Of a stretch of DNA of 64,000 nucleotides, positions 12,187 through 23,302 are shown piece after piece (position 1 is the first letter of the stretch; each line of letters starts with the position of its first letter). This stretch comes from Bromus sterilis. Lineage: Eukaryota; Streptophyta; Magnoliopsida; Poales; Poaceae. The notes below the pieces were generated by a model. That model searched no databases and was not told the DNA's origin. It saw only the letters and a list, made by a program, of their open reading frames with translations. A program made the translations under genes and the position numbers. The stretch spans positions 113,071,001 through 113,135,000 of the forward strand of contig OX465598.1 in the NCBI GenBank assembly GCA_950022295.1. Reading direction: 5' to 3'.

Positions 12187-13447
12187 GCAAGCAGAGCCAT
12201 TCTCTTCCCCATATATCGCCTAATTTTCCGTACTTTTTTGCACTAGGCATTGTTACTGCTGCTGCTACGATTACAGCCCTATTCAATTGCATAGCCTGCT
12301 TTTGTCCCCCCTTGATGTACCTTCCTTATCCTATGCTGCCTTCTATATCTATATATTATTTTCAGCAGTGAGCCCTGCGCATTGTTAGCTAGGATTAGGT
12401 AGCGGGCCGTGATCACTCAGGGGAGTGACGCGGATACAAAACATATTCAACTGCAACAGGTACGGATCAATGCAGACACCCTAGGGAACCTACAACGGCG
12501 AGACTCTGCCGAGTCGCTTCGAGTTTGACTTACGAGTGGAATGGACTCGTATTTCACTCTCGCCGACTCAGTAGCGTAGCATCACCGGGATGATACGAGG
12601 TTTACCTCTTTAGTTCATTCCGCTGATGTCTCTGTCAAACCTCTTTAAGTGTGTCATCGAGGGTGATACCTCCTGGTTTCACTTAATGGTAGGCACTCGA
12701 ACCAACTGGTGTCCTTAAAGGTAAGAGTCGGGCGACCCAACGGTGCCCGCGAGAGGTATATCGTCGGGAACGACAGGGAGGGTACGACCGACGTTACTGG
12801 CGTGCTTGGCCCCTGCTCGTATCTCGCGAGAGTTACCAAACCACGAAAGTCGAGCTCTACCAAGAGCACACGCGAGACAAGGTAAGGAGACGGTTCACCT
12901 TGTTGGTAACCGCAGTGACTTAGTGGGACGACAGGGCAGGCACCGATGTACTTGTGGTCCTGACTGCTGTCGTTGACCGCGGGTCGGTTAAGTCGAGGCA
13001 ACGATAACGGTTGTCACGCAGGTTAATTAAAATGCTAAATGGTTCGGCGGATGACTTGAGAGGCCCGTTGGTCTGTACGCACTACCTACACGTGGGATTA
13101 CGGTGTGGGCCCTCCGCGTCGTAGTTTGTCCGAAAGCTCTTCAGACGTCAGCAGTACTGCGGCCTGATCGCTGGGAAGTGGTCTTGTCTTATTTGCTGCA
13201 GCAGGTGTGTTTGGATTTTCTTTTGCTTCACCGGCCAGACTCGCACCGTGCAGGAGCGTGCAAGGGTGAGGGACCTAGACCCCTTGGCGCATAGGATATA
13301 GTCCGGCGGATGGCCTCTCTGTTGAGCCTAGGATGGGCTGCGTCGTGTCGGATAGCCTCAGTGGGGCGTTCCCTAACAAGGTTCACGCCACCCTGCAGAT
13401 CCGAGCGTGCAGGCTGAACAGTAGTGCACCCCTGCAGGGAGTTTAAT

Positions 13448-13459
13448 CTATTCGAATAG
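13448..13459. promoter_or_regulatory. Conserved perfect palindrome CTATTCGAATAG
   Basis: The 12-base palindrome is followed by GCCGTGTCCACGGTAACAGG. Identical palindromes occur at 19600, 37148, 40268, 46244 and 49771, in all the long-LTR families of the window. Function unknown. Confidence 0.55.
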
Positions 13460-14310
13460 CCGTGTCCACGGTAACAGGACGCTTTATGCTGAAGCTGGAT
13501 CTTACCACTAGAAACTATTATTATTAAACTGTATGGTTCCGGGTTTTCTTCCTCGCGGGAATGTCGAGGAGGTGAACTCGGAGGCATTATTATTATTGTT
13601 AATCATTACAACTTATATTATACATTGTTGCAGCAACTTCTGCTTCATTGTTACTATATTGCTTTATATAAACTGTTGGCTGATTCTTACCTCATGCTGC
13701 AAGACATCGTCGGAAGATGCTAGTCTTCGAAAGGCTTAGCTTCTTACCCTTGCTCTGAATTTCTGTCTTTCAGCCCACTATATACAGCCTCTTCTTTCCG
13801 TTGATACAATGCATAATGCTTAGTAGCGGACGTAAGACTCGCGGGTATACTAGATACTCACCTGCTTTATTTCCTTTACTGTTTTGCCTCATCGGCCGCT
13901 GCAGTCGACGTTGGAGCCTTGGAGTCCAGGAGCAGGAGATCCCCGATGCCGACCACTGCAACGTGAAGATCCCCGATGCCTTCTACGACGTCGAGTCCCC
14001 CTTTGACCAGGAGTAATTTGGAGGTTCCCAGGAAGGAGGCCTCGCCTTTTCGATCTGTTGTTATTTGTGCTAGCCGTCTTAAGGCAACCTTGTATTCTTG
14101 TGTCTGTACTCAGATACTATTGCTTCCGCTAACCTTGTGCTCTTGAGCTGTTGTATTCGAGCCCTCGTGGCCCCTGGCTTGTATTAAACAGCTTGTATTA
14201 TTTTATTTGTAGAGTTGTGTTGTGATATCTCACCGTGAGTCCCTGATCTCGATCGTGTACCTTGCGTGTATGATTATTGTACACGGTCTGATTTTGGGGG
14301 CGTCACAAGT

Positions 14311-14323
14311 TGGTATCAGAGCC
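14311..14323 (+). other. Primer binding site of LARD-A, initiator tRNA-Met type
   Basis: TGGTATCAGAGCC, three bases after the 5' LTR end, matches the standard plant initiator-methionine primer site. Confidence 0.9.
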
Positions 14324-14617
14324 GACTGCCTGTAGGAAGCCCCTAACCACTCCTCGGTCGAAGTTGAGTCTAGACTTTGCAAAACTACTTTGCTAACTTA
14401 ATGTTTGGCTTACGGGCCCACATTGTTATCACCCCGTGTGATATCTTGGTATTAGGATCTTTTTCTCCGTACCTATGCTCTGGGACTCTGCTCTCTTATC
14501 CTTGCTGGTAAAGTTTTAATACCTCTGACTTAGGTTCACATACCTCCTTCCTCCCGGAGAGCTCTGCTTTCCCAATGATCGCCTGATTCACCTGAAGATT
14601 CCGAAGGTTACTCTCCG

Positions 14618-15106
14618 ATGACTTCCCAAGATCTTACGTATTCATCGCCTTTGCAATCCCATGCCACCTATAAGTCCGTGCGGATAATTGCATCCACCTC
14701 CCGATCTGGAAATCACAATTTCCTTGTACTTAAGCATCAAGTTATTCCGATGCTTCTGTCACCCGATGTCTTGGCATCCTTTCCCTTTCTGGTTGAGTGC
14801 CCATACTCACATCAGATCCTTTGCGAACCATCCGACCTTTGTGTGGATTACTATCCGACTATTCTTACATGGCTTATTCCATGTGTCAATTGGATTCATC
14901 GTGTGAAATACCATCCCTACCCCTCGATGAATTGTGCTATCATCGACAACCCCCTTGGCTCCGTGCGAATACAACTTGGTTATACATATCGTACTCGGCT
15001 TTCCCTTGGGAAAGGCATACACGTGATACTTGGGTATTATCATTTTTCCCCTTCCATTGGTCTATTTGATCAAACAACCACGTTTTCCCTTACATTGGTC
15101 TGTTAA
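14618..15106 (+). other. 162-codon open frame in LARD-A, probably not a gene
   Basis: Starts MTSQDLTYSSPLQSH. I recognise no domain. The counterpart in LARD-B (41362-41724) stops at 120 codons. Over the first 110 or so codons the two copies differ at eleven bases, and all eleven change the amino acid, which argues against selection for a protein. It may be the decayed start of an ancestral gag, because it lies where gag begins in related elements, but no gag motif supports this. Confidence 0.3.
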
Positions 15107-15885
15107 ATCTTTCTTGTGATATAAATTATCTGAGCAGCGATGATTCCCTGCTTATGTAAACACCTCGGTGTACTACCTCGTCAGTAACCCTTGTTGCCAT
15201 TGTTGATAACATCTCGGTAACCACCGGGACGAGAACTTTGCCAATTGGTCCGCCTCGTATTAACGAGCAGAAAAATGGTTCTCAATGTCCACTGCTCCTG
15301 GTACCGATGTTGTTGCTGACATAGCTGACAAACTATTTTCTGACAACCTTGCGTCGTGATCACATAACATGTCGCCACCCTCCCTATTCTTGGTGGACCC
15401 ATAACCCACAGTTCCACAGGATCGAAACCTGACTCTTGTCATCTACCTTGCGATACTTGGCCCGATATCATACTTATGTCTGATGCTCTGGACCTCTTTT
15501 CATCATCCATCATCGACGTCGAATGCATGCTTATCCGCTTGAGATGCTCATACCTTCTTTTGTTTCTCTTGATGTATTCCTCTGAGTTTTAAACTCGGAA
15601 GATTAGTTTTTTTTACATCGTTCCCTCGGACAACCTCGGTTGATTAACCAGGTATCCATCCGACCCCCTTGAATTTTCCTCCTAGCTTGATCGTGAGCAC
15701 GATGAAAACCCTGAAGAAAGGACAACAACTCGTCGAGATGCAACAATGCAAAGAAATGAAGACATCAAAGAGAAGGATTAACTTCTTCGAGACGGACAAC
15801 ACGAACCGGAAGATTCGTTAGAATACGAAACCAAGACTTTAACCCTTACATTACCTTTAAATTCTCGGGACGAGAATTCTTTGTA

Positions 15886-15897
15886 GTGGTGGAGATT
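15886..15897 (+). other. Polypurine tract of LARD-A
   Basis: GTGGTGGAGATT abuts the 3' LTR start TGTAACACCC. LARD-B has GTGGGGGAGATT and LARD-C a long G run followed by TAGATT at the same place. Confidence 0.75.
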
Positions 15898-18800
15898 TGT
15901 AACACCCCGGGTGTCACGCTACAGTAATCACCTACAGTAATCAGGATTACTGTTGCTAATGACTGTTGATAATCTCTATTGCTCAAACTGGCCTTGATCA
16001 AAATTTTGGTTTTTGTTAATCTTCAGATCATGATGGGGGTATTGAATCCAATGTACCCATCATGCCTTGATCAAACTTTACAGTTGATCATGTTCTGTAT
16101 CATAATGGTTGATATCAATAAACCATGTGCCAACTGTGCCTTGATCATCATCATACAAGTCAAAGTCCAAACCCCCTTTTTGATCTAGATAATAAAAACA
16201 ATGTTGCTAATAAAAGTTCAACCAAAAACTTTGCGATCATTTTTGTAAAATGCCAAATATTCAGTGGATCATGTCCATGTGGATTTGGGAATTTATTAAG
16301 CTATTAATTAAATCAATCAATTCAAACAGTAGCTTAAACATCCCATTTTAATCATTTATTATTGAAATAAAATATCAAATGACTTTAGAAAAGTACCAAA
16401 CTTTTTGGGGCACTGTTATATAGTGCAACCCTAATTATGGTATATGTCCCATATTTTATAAAAATGCAAAAGCTGATTAAAGAATTGCCAACAGAAAGAA
16501 AAAGAAAACAAAAATAAAAATAAAATGCTAACTAGCCTATACTACGCCCTAGGTGCTAACCCCTTGGCCCGAACCGCCCCAGGCCCACCCCCCCCCCCGT
16601 CCCCTGTCTTAACCCCCGGGGTCAACGCCCCTCTCCCTCCCCGATCCCGATCTCCTCTCCTCCCGATCCCCTCCTCCCCTCCTGGCGGCGCGGCCGCCGC
16701 CGATTCCGGCGAGCCGTGGCTGCCCTGGCCGCCGGCCTGCACCGCCCCGGAACCCCCTGATGGTGCTGCTCCCCCTCCACCCCACCGATTTGTCGTGCGC
16801 CTCCACCTTGCCCCCCCCCGGCCAATCCCAGCGGCCATGGCCTTCGGTGCTTGGCGCCGCCATGGCTACCGTGGTGCGGCCTCCCCCAGCACCCCGGCTG
16901 GATTCCCTCGCCACCCTGCCCCGCGCCCAGCCGCGACGCCTCCCCTCACCGTGAGCTTCCCCCTCCATCTTCCCTCACCCCGTAACCGTGGGTCGTCGTG
17001 GCCCGTGCTCACTGTGGTCACCCCGAACGCGCCCGGCTGAGCTGCGCTGTGCTCACCGTGCCCGGCCGTATGTGGCCACGACCCCGCACCCCGCCCCCTA
17101 GCCTCTGGCCGCCGAGACCGTACTCCGGTCGCCGCGGCGGACTCGATTCCGGCGAGCACCACCTGCCCCAGCCCGCGCTGCTTGTCCCAGTTGACGCGCG
17201 ATCCGTACCCCCGCCGTTTGGAGCCCTCTGTCGTGCCCACCGTCGCCGGAGCGACTCCGGTGTGCCGTCGCCGTGGTCGAACCTCGCCGTCGCTGTGCTG
17301 TGTTTAACAGCCGGTGGGGATGTCCCACTGACGGGTGCCCCCCCCCCCCTTGTGATTAGCCCCTAATGGAATCAGTTGAGGAGATAACTCCCCCCTTGTG
17401 ATACTTACAATTGGGCCCTAGGCCATTAACCTAATTCCCTAGTTAATTAAGTTGCTTAATTAAACATGTATCTATGACATGTGGGTCCCAGCCCCACTTA
17501 ACCCCTGTTAGATTAAATAAACTGTTTTATAAACAATGTGTCAATGACACCTGGACCCCACCTGTAAGCTTTTAAAATAAATAGAAATATTAAATTGTGA
17601 ATATGACATGTGGGCCACCCCCTGTTTTTATTAATAAAAATGTTTTATTTGGATTGGGTCACTGACATGTGGGACCCCCATGTCAGTTTGACCAGTCAAC
17701 CCCTCTATGGATAATGTTGCACTTTATTAATAAAGAAAATTCAGAAAATGATTTAAAATGATTTAAACTTTAAAATTCAATATCTTTTAAACCGTAAGTC
17801 AGATTCAAAAACTTTATACATGAAAATTGATCAGGAAAATATAGAAAATACGGATACGCTATCCGTATGTCTACCACACCCCTCTAACACACCGAACATC
17901 GACATTCCCCCCCCTCCTCCGGACCGTCTGTCCGATGATTTGTCCGGTACTGTTAAAGTACCCGGATGAATTTATTCTGAACACGAAAGTTGTTCAGAAT
18001 AGGTCAACTAACTCGGATACCCCACCCATACGTTTGTCGGATGTCCACGACACCTCCGGCATGAACCCTTCCCCCTCCGGACACCTTGTCCGATAATCAC
18101 CCGGAGCCGGTATTTCATCCCCGGATGAATTCCCGCTCCGAGCAACGTGCATCGTACTGCGTTAGAACCCCGTTTACAATTCATCTGATATGTATTGCAT
18201 TTGTATTGCTATTATTGTTGTGTATTTATTGTTTCTTCCCCCCCTTAATCTTCGGTAGACCCCGCTGCTGCCGTCGACTACACCCATGCTGAGTACGACT
18301 ACGTCGTCGACGACCCTACTACTACCGTCGAGCTTGCAGGCAAGCAGACCATTCTCTTCCCCAGATATCGCCTACCTTTCCGTACTTTCTTGCACTAGGC
18401 ATTGTTACTGCTGCTGCTACGATTACAGCCCTATTCAATTGCATAGCCTGATTTTGTCGCCCCTTGATATACCTTCCTTATCCTATGCTGCCTGCTATAT
18501 CTATATATTGTTTTCAGTAGTGAGCCCTGCGCATTGTTAGCTAGGATTAGATAGCGGGCCGTGATCACTCAGGGGAGTGACGCGGATACAAAACATATTC
18601 AACTGCAACATGTAGGGATCAATGCAGACACCCTAGGGAACCTACAACGGCGAGACTCTGCCGAGTCGCTTCGAGTTTGACTTACGAGTGGAATGGACTC
18701 GTATTTCACTCTCGCCGACTCAGTAGCGTAGCATCACCGGGATGATACGAGGTTTACCTCTTTAGTTCATTCCGCTGATGTCTCTGTCAAACCTCTTTAA

Positions 18801-20459
18801 GTGTGTCATCGAGGGTGATACCTCCTGGTTTCACTTAATGGTAGGCACTCGAACCAACTGGTGTCCTTAAAGGTAAGAGTCGGGCGACCCAACGGTGCCC
18901 GCGAGAGGTATATCGTCGGGAACGACAGGGAGGGTACGACCGACGTTACTGGCGTGCTTGGCCCCTGCTCGTATCTCGCGAGAGTTACCAAACCACAAAA
19001 GTCGAGCTCTACCAAGAGCACACGCGAGACAAGGTAAGGAGACGGTTCACCTTGTTGGTAACCGCAGTGACTTGGTGGGACGACGGGGCAGGCACCGATG
19101 TACTGGTGGTCCTCACTGCTGTCGTTGACCGCGGGTCGGTTAAGTCGAGGCAACGATAAGGGTTGTCACGCAGGTTAATTAAAATGCTAAATGGTTCGGC
19201 GGATGACTTGAGAGGCCCGTTGGTCTGTACGCACTACCTACACGTGGGATTACGGTGTGGGCCCTCCGCGTCGTAGTTTGTCCGAAAGCTCTTCAGACGT
19301 CAGCAGTACTGCGGCCTGATCGCCGGGAAGTGGTCTTGTCTTATTTGCTGCAGCAGGTGTGTTTGGATTTGCTTTTGCTTCACCGGCCAGACTCGCACCG
19401 TGCAGGAGCGTGCAAGGGTGAGGGACCTAGACCCCTTGGCGCATAGGATATAGTCCGGCAGATGGCCTCTCTGTTGAGCCTAGGATGGGCTGCGTCGTGT
19501 CGGATAGCCTCGGTGGGGCGTTCCCTAACAAGGTTCACGCCACCCTGGAGATCCGAGCGTGCAGGCTGAACAGTAGTGCACCCCTGCAGGGAGTTTAATC
19601 TATTCGAATAGCCGTGTCCACGGTAACAGGACGCTTTATGCTGAAGCTGGATCTTACCACTAGAAACTATTATTATTAAACTGTATGGTTCCGGGTTTTC
19701 TTCCTCGCGGGGATGTCAAGGAGGTGAACTCGGAGGCATTATTATTATTGTTAATCATTACAACTTATATTATGCATTGTTGGAGCAACTTCTGCTTCAT
19801 TGTTACTTTATTGCTTTATATAAACTGTTGGCTGATTCTTACCTCATGCTGCAAGACATCGTCGGAAGATGCTTGTCTTCGAAAGGCTTAGCTTCTTACC
19901 CTTGCTCTGAATTTCTGTCTTTCAGCCCACTATATACAGCCTCTTGTTTTCGTTGATACAATGCATAATGCTTAGTAGCGGACGTAAGACTCGCGGGTAT
20001 ACTAGATACTCACCTGCTTTATTTGCTTTACTGTTTTTCCTGATCGGCCGCTGCAGTCGACGTTGGAGCCTTGGAGTCCAGGAGCAGGAGATCCCCGATG
20101 CCGACCACTGCAACGTGAAGATCCCCGATGCCTTCTACGACGTCGAGTCCCCCTTTGACCAAGAGTAATTTGGAGGTTCCTAGGCAGGAGGCCTCGCCTT
20201 TTCCATCTGTTGTTATTTGTGCTAGCCGTCTTAAGGCAACCTTGTATTCTTGTGTCTGTACTCAGATACTATTGCTTCCGCTAACCTTGTGCTCTCGAGC
20301 TGTTGTATTCGAGCCCTCGTGGCCCCTGGCTTGTATTAAACAGCTTGTATTATTTTATTTGTAGAGTTGTGTTGTGATATCTCACCGTGAGTCCCTGATC
20401 TCGATCGTGTACCTTGCGTGTATGATTATTGTACACGGTCTGATTTTGGGGGCATCACA
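15898..20459 (+). repeat. 3' LTR of LARD-A
   Basis: 4,562 bases, collinear with 9725-14307. The C runs are shorter (11 and 9). It carries the same cassette (18259-18339), palindrome (19600-19611) and terminal short frame (stop at 20166-20168). Confidence 0.9.
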
Positions 20460-20464
20460 AGTTT
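20460..20464. repeat. Target-site duplication AGTTT (right, LARD-A)
   Basis: Second copy of the AGTTT at 9720-9724. Confidence 0.92.
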
Positions 20465-20864
20465 TATCGTCTTTTGGGAGAGATACATCACTAGTGAACA
20501 TCACGGGACCCCGGTCCATATTCTCATCACTATTTACACGCTCATTTACTTTCCTTTTTTACTTTCTAGTTGCTACCATTATCATTATCCCTTGCGTTTG
20601 ATCCTTTATGAACAACAAGGCCGGAGCGATTGACAACCTCTCTATACTCGTTGTGAAGGAAAGTTATTCGTGTTGTGTGCAGGTCCAGGTCAAGGAAACA
20701 AATTTTGTCTTATTCGGTGCCATTGTTCCCTTTCCACCTACTTATCATCTCCGGAGTCCTACGGGAGACAAACCCTATCCTCTACATAGGGGAAATTTGC
20801 CGTTATCCTACATCTCACCTTCCAACGAGGAGAGGCGTTGCACTCGTCAACTCTCTTGTCATCA
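20465..20864 (+). repeat. 3' LTR of Athila-A, right part
   Basis: Continues the LTR interrupted at 9724 and ends TCTTGTCATCA like the 5' LTR end at 3430. Confidence 0.9.
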
Positions 20865-21356
20865 TGGATAAGCTCCCGGAGGTCAATCCTCCCTCCAGCA
20901 GGGTGCCGGGAAGAGGTATTCTGGTGCTCCCGATCTTGGAAGCGAGGCGGCAGTGGAACAGAGGTGAAAATCGCGATGTCGGCTTCTCTCCGAGGGTTTC
21001 CATGACAGGGTGTAAATATAGGCCGAAGGGGGTACCAGGGGGTGGACCCTCCCCCCAGGCGCCCTGGTGGCACAACCAGGAGGGGGTCGCGCCAGGTGGC
21101 CGCCTAGGTGGGCCCTGGCCCCCCTCTGGCCCCCTCTGGTGCTTCATGAAGCTTTTGTTGCACTGATTTTTTTTATATATTTTTGTTGGAATTTTTGAAG
21201 CTGTGTAAATATGGGTAAAAACCTGCAATTCACAGACATCAGCAGACAGAAACTAGCACTAGGTGCACTGAGTTAGTAGGTTAGTCCAAATATGTGCAAC
21301 AAGATATGAAAGTGTATGGAACAAGCAGAAATTATAGATACGTTTGGGACGTATCA
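20865..21356 (-). repeat. Proximal LTR part of the minus-strand Athila-type host element
   Basis: On the minus strand it begins TGATACGTCCCAAACG at 21356 and runs through the leader block GATCGGGAGCACC. It then breaks at 20865, where Athila-A is inserted, and resumes at 1758-1438. Same family as Athila-A but diverged. Confidence 0.8.
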
Positions 21357-22123
21357 ACATCCCCAAGCTTAATTCTTGCTCGTCCTTGAGTAGGTAAATG
21401 ATAACACAGATAATTTCTGTGGTGACATGCTAACACACATATAAGAACTTCAAAGTAAAGAAAGTAAGGTAGGCAATTCAAGTAAAGGTAATAACAAGCA
21501 AGAGTCTATATCTAGTATTTAAACTAGAAAAGTATGAACATAAAGGTGCAAGAGCTCTCGCTGTCCGTGACTCGAATGTCTCCAAATGGTGTTTGCGTGC
21601 AAGAAGTGGGAGATGAGTTTAGAGCATAAAAATACTATATAGTTTAATTGAGAACTCAATCTACTAAAACTTCACACTTGGTCTCCTTCAGAATCTTATT
21701 TAGACTCGTCCCCAGACTACTAGTCAGGCACAAGTCAAACTGATCCTCTCCCTTTCTACTTTGAGCACTTACGCAATGGATGAGCGCGAGCAAGATACAT
21801 TGGCACTTAGGATGGCAAAGAGATAAATGATGGGGAAGGAAGACAAAAATATGTGAAAGGCTCACATCAATGAGGACAATCATAGGCGAGAGAAAGTCAA
21901 ATGATAGATATGATGTGAGGAGTAGGGATTGCCATGCAACGGATGCACATATGACTAAGGTAAGCTCTCCAATGGAACTAGTGGGGGTGCATCCAACGTG
22001 CTTGCTCATGAAGACCTAGAGATCATTTGAGGAGACTCATCCTTGGAATATGCAAGCCAAGTTCTATAGTGTAAGGATCCCCACATAGTTATGCATGAAT
22101 GATATGAATATCTCTATGGAGTC
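21357..22123 (-). mobile_element. 3' internal remnant of the minus-strand Athila-type host
   Basis: Reverse-complement match to about 7713-8469 of Athila-A, beginning with the polypurine tract AAGCTTGGGGATG next to the LTR. It has no coding content. Homology ends at CTCTATGGAGT near 22123, where a copia LTR begins abruptly, so the remainder was lost. Confidence 0.8.
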
Positions 22124-23302
22124 CCACCCTCCCTCCACTTCCGAGGTGGGACTAATCCCAAGGGAGTGGGGATGGCGCACCAAATAAAGGGGGTGGGCCC
22201 CTCTATGGCGCCATGGCCCATGGGGGAGGACTCCCTCTCCCCCTACTGGACCCTATGAGGCCCATATGCCTTTTAATTCATTTTTAATAATATTTTAATA
22301 TTTAATTTAGATAATTAAATAATTAAACATTATTAAATATATTTTGAACCTTTCAAAATACCCAGAACAACTTCTGGCCTTCACGAGAACAATTCCGGTG
22401 TTCTCTCCTATTTCTCCGGTGATCCCGAATATATCCTTACTGCGTTGAATACCCTTAAGTGTAACACCCTACGGTCGGGGAAATAGCAGAAATGATCGAG
22501 ACAATCTCATTGATCAATGACTAATTAATTGGAACTAGTTACAATCCTTGATAGCCCATGCGCTTCCATCGAATGAACTTCAATCGCTGTTGGATCCATT
22601 AACCGTGTGCCTGTTCCCTTTGTCCTACGGTACTTTGCTTGTCCGAGGTTTGTTCATCGGTATCCAATATACCTAGTTCATCCTTGTTCTCAACAAACAA
22701 GTTTACTCGTTCCCGTGATAATACAAATCCGTGACCTAGTCACATGTTTGCGCAAACCTTATGATGCAATATCACCGAGTGGGCCCAGAGTACCTATCCG
22801 TCACTCGGATGGACAAATCCCGCTTTGATCTATTTGCATACTAATCAACCATCTATTTTAGAATACCCAAATTGCACCGTTATGGCCAGCATATTTCATT
22901 CAGGCGGTGGGATACAAATCAAAGTCTCCTCATAGATGACAATTACGTATGATCATTATGGTCAAAGGATCTGGTCACTACGTTATAGTTATCGCAATGT
23001 CGAACTATGTGACTTGATCACATCGCAACACTTCTGGTGGGTGTATGTCCATCATATCATTATCCCAATCATACGTCTCCATTGCTAACAGACTTATTTG
23101 TCTCATGATCAGGAAACCTTGATCATCAATCGCCCAATGGACTAGTATACTAGAGTTAACTAGGGACCTGGTTCTTCGTATACCACACATGTATTAAGGT
23201 TTCCGCTTAATATAGTTATAGCATAGTATAAAACATATTATGAACTAATGGAATATGCTCAATAAAACATATTTTATTTGCCTCTAGGGCACATTCCCAA
23301 CA
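22124..23302 (-). repeat. 3' LTR (truncated) of the copia-like element
   Basis: On the minus strand it starts TGTTGGGAATGTGCCCTAGA at 23302. The LTR's own 3' end is missing at 22124, where it abuts Athila-type sequence. Confidence 0.78.

Larger units (their letters stand above)
9725..14307 (+). repeat. 5' LTR of LARD-A
   Basis: 4,583 bases. In order: an AT-rich start with short CAGTAATC/GATTACTG inverted motifs (to about 10375), an abrupt GC-rich, Pro-rich-frame block (about 10380-11200) with runs of 18 and 17 C, an AT-rich spacer with GACATGTGGG motifs (11210-11700), an exon-like cassette (12106-12186), a palindrome (13448-13459), a TATA-like CTATATA (13778-13784) and a short terminal reading frame ending at 14016. 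Against the 3' LTR I count three substitutions in the first 690 or so bases, so it is a recent insertion. Confidence 0.9.
14308..15897 (+). other. Internal region of LARD-A
   Basis: 1,590 bases with no gag, protease, polymerase or integrase motif. It closely matches the LARD-B internal region (41050-42677). One open frame (14618-15106) is described separately. It ends with the polypurine tract. Confidence 0.85.
9725..20459 (+). mobile_element. LARD-A: non-coding LTR element with 4.6-kb LTRs
   Basis: Two near-identical long LTRs (9725-14307 and 15898-20459) open TGTAACACCCCGGG and end in GGGGGCGTCACA or GGGGGCATCACA. They enclose only 1,590 bases. An initiator-Met type primer site and a polypurine tract sit at the expected places. 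No gag or pol domain is present. This is the design of LARDs (large retrotransposon derivatives, of which barley Sukkula is an example): long LTRs, non-coding interior, copied by proteins from another element. The primer site and the GGGACGAGAATTC-type sequence before the tract suggest a Tekay/Del-like gypsy helper, which is inference. The five-base duplication AGTTT flanks it. Confidence 0.9.
1759..20864 (+). mobile_element. Athila-A: Athila-type Ty3/gypsy element, pol-deleted, split by LARD-A
   Basis: The 5' LTR (1759-3430) and 3' LTR (8470-9724 plus 20465-20864) both open TGATACGTCCCAAACG and end TCTTGTCATCA. Between them lie a tRNA-Asp type primer site, a broken gag-protease gene, a non-coding 3' region and a polypurine tract abutting the 3' LTR. 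Net LTR lengths are about 1.67 and 1.66 kb and the internal region about 5.0 kb. Reverse transcriptase, RNase H and integrase are absent: coding stops after protease and goes straight to the GGGAGGCAACCCAA block that in related elements follows integrase. The LTR start resembles the Triticeae Sabrina group, but I cannot fix the family name. LARD-A is inserted in the 3' LTR. Confidence 0.88.
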
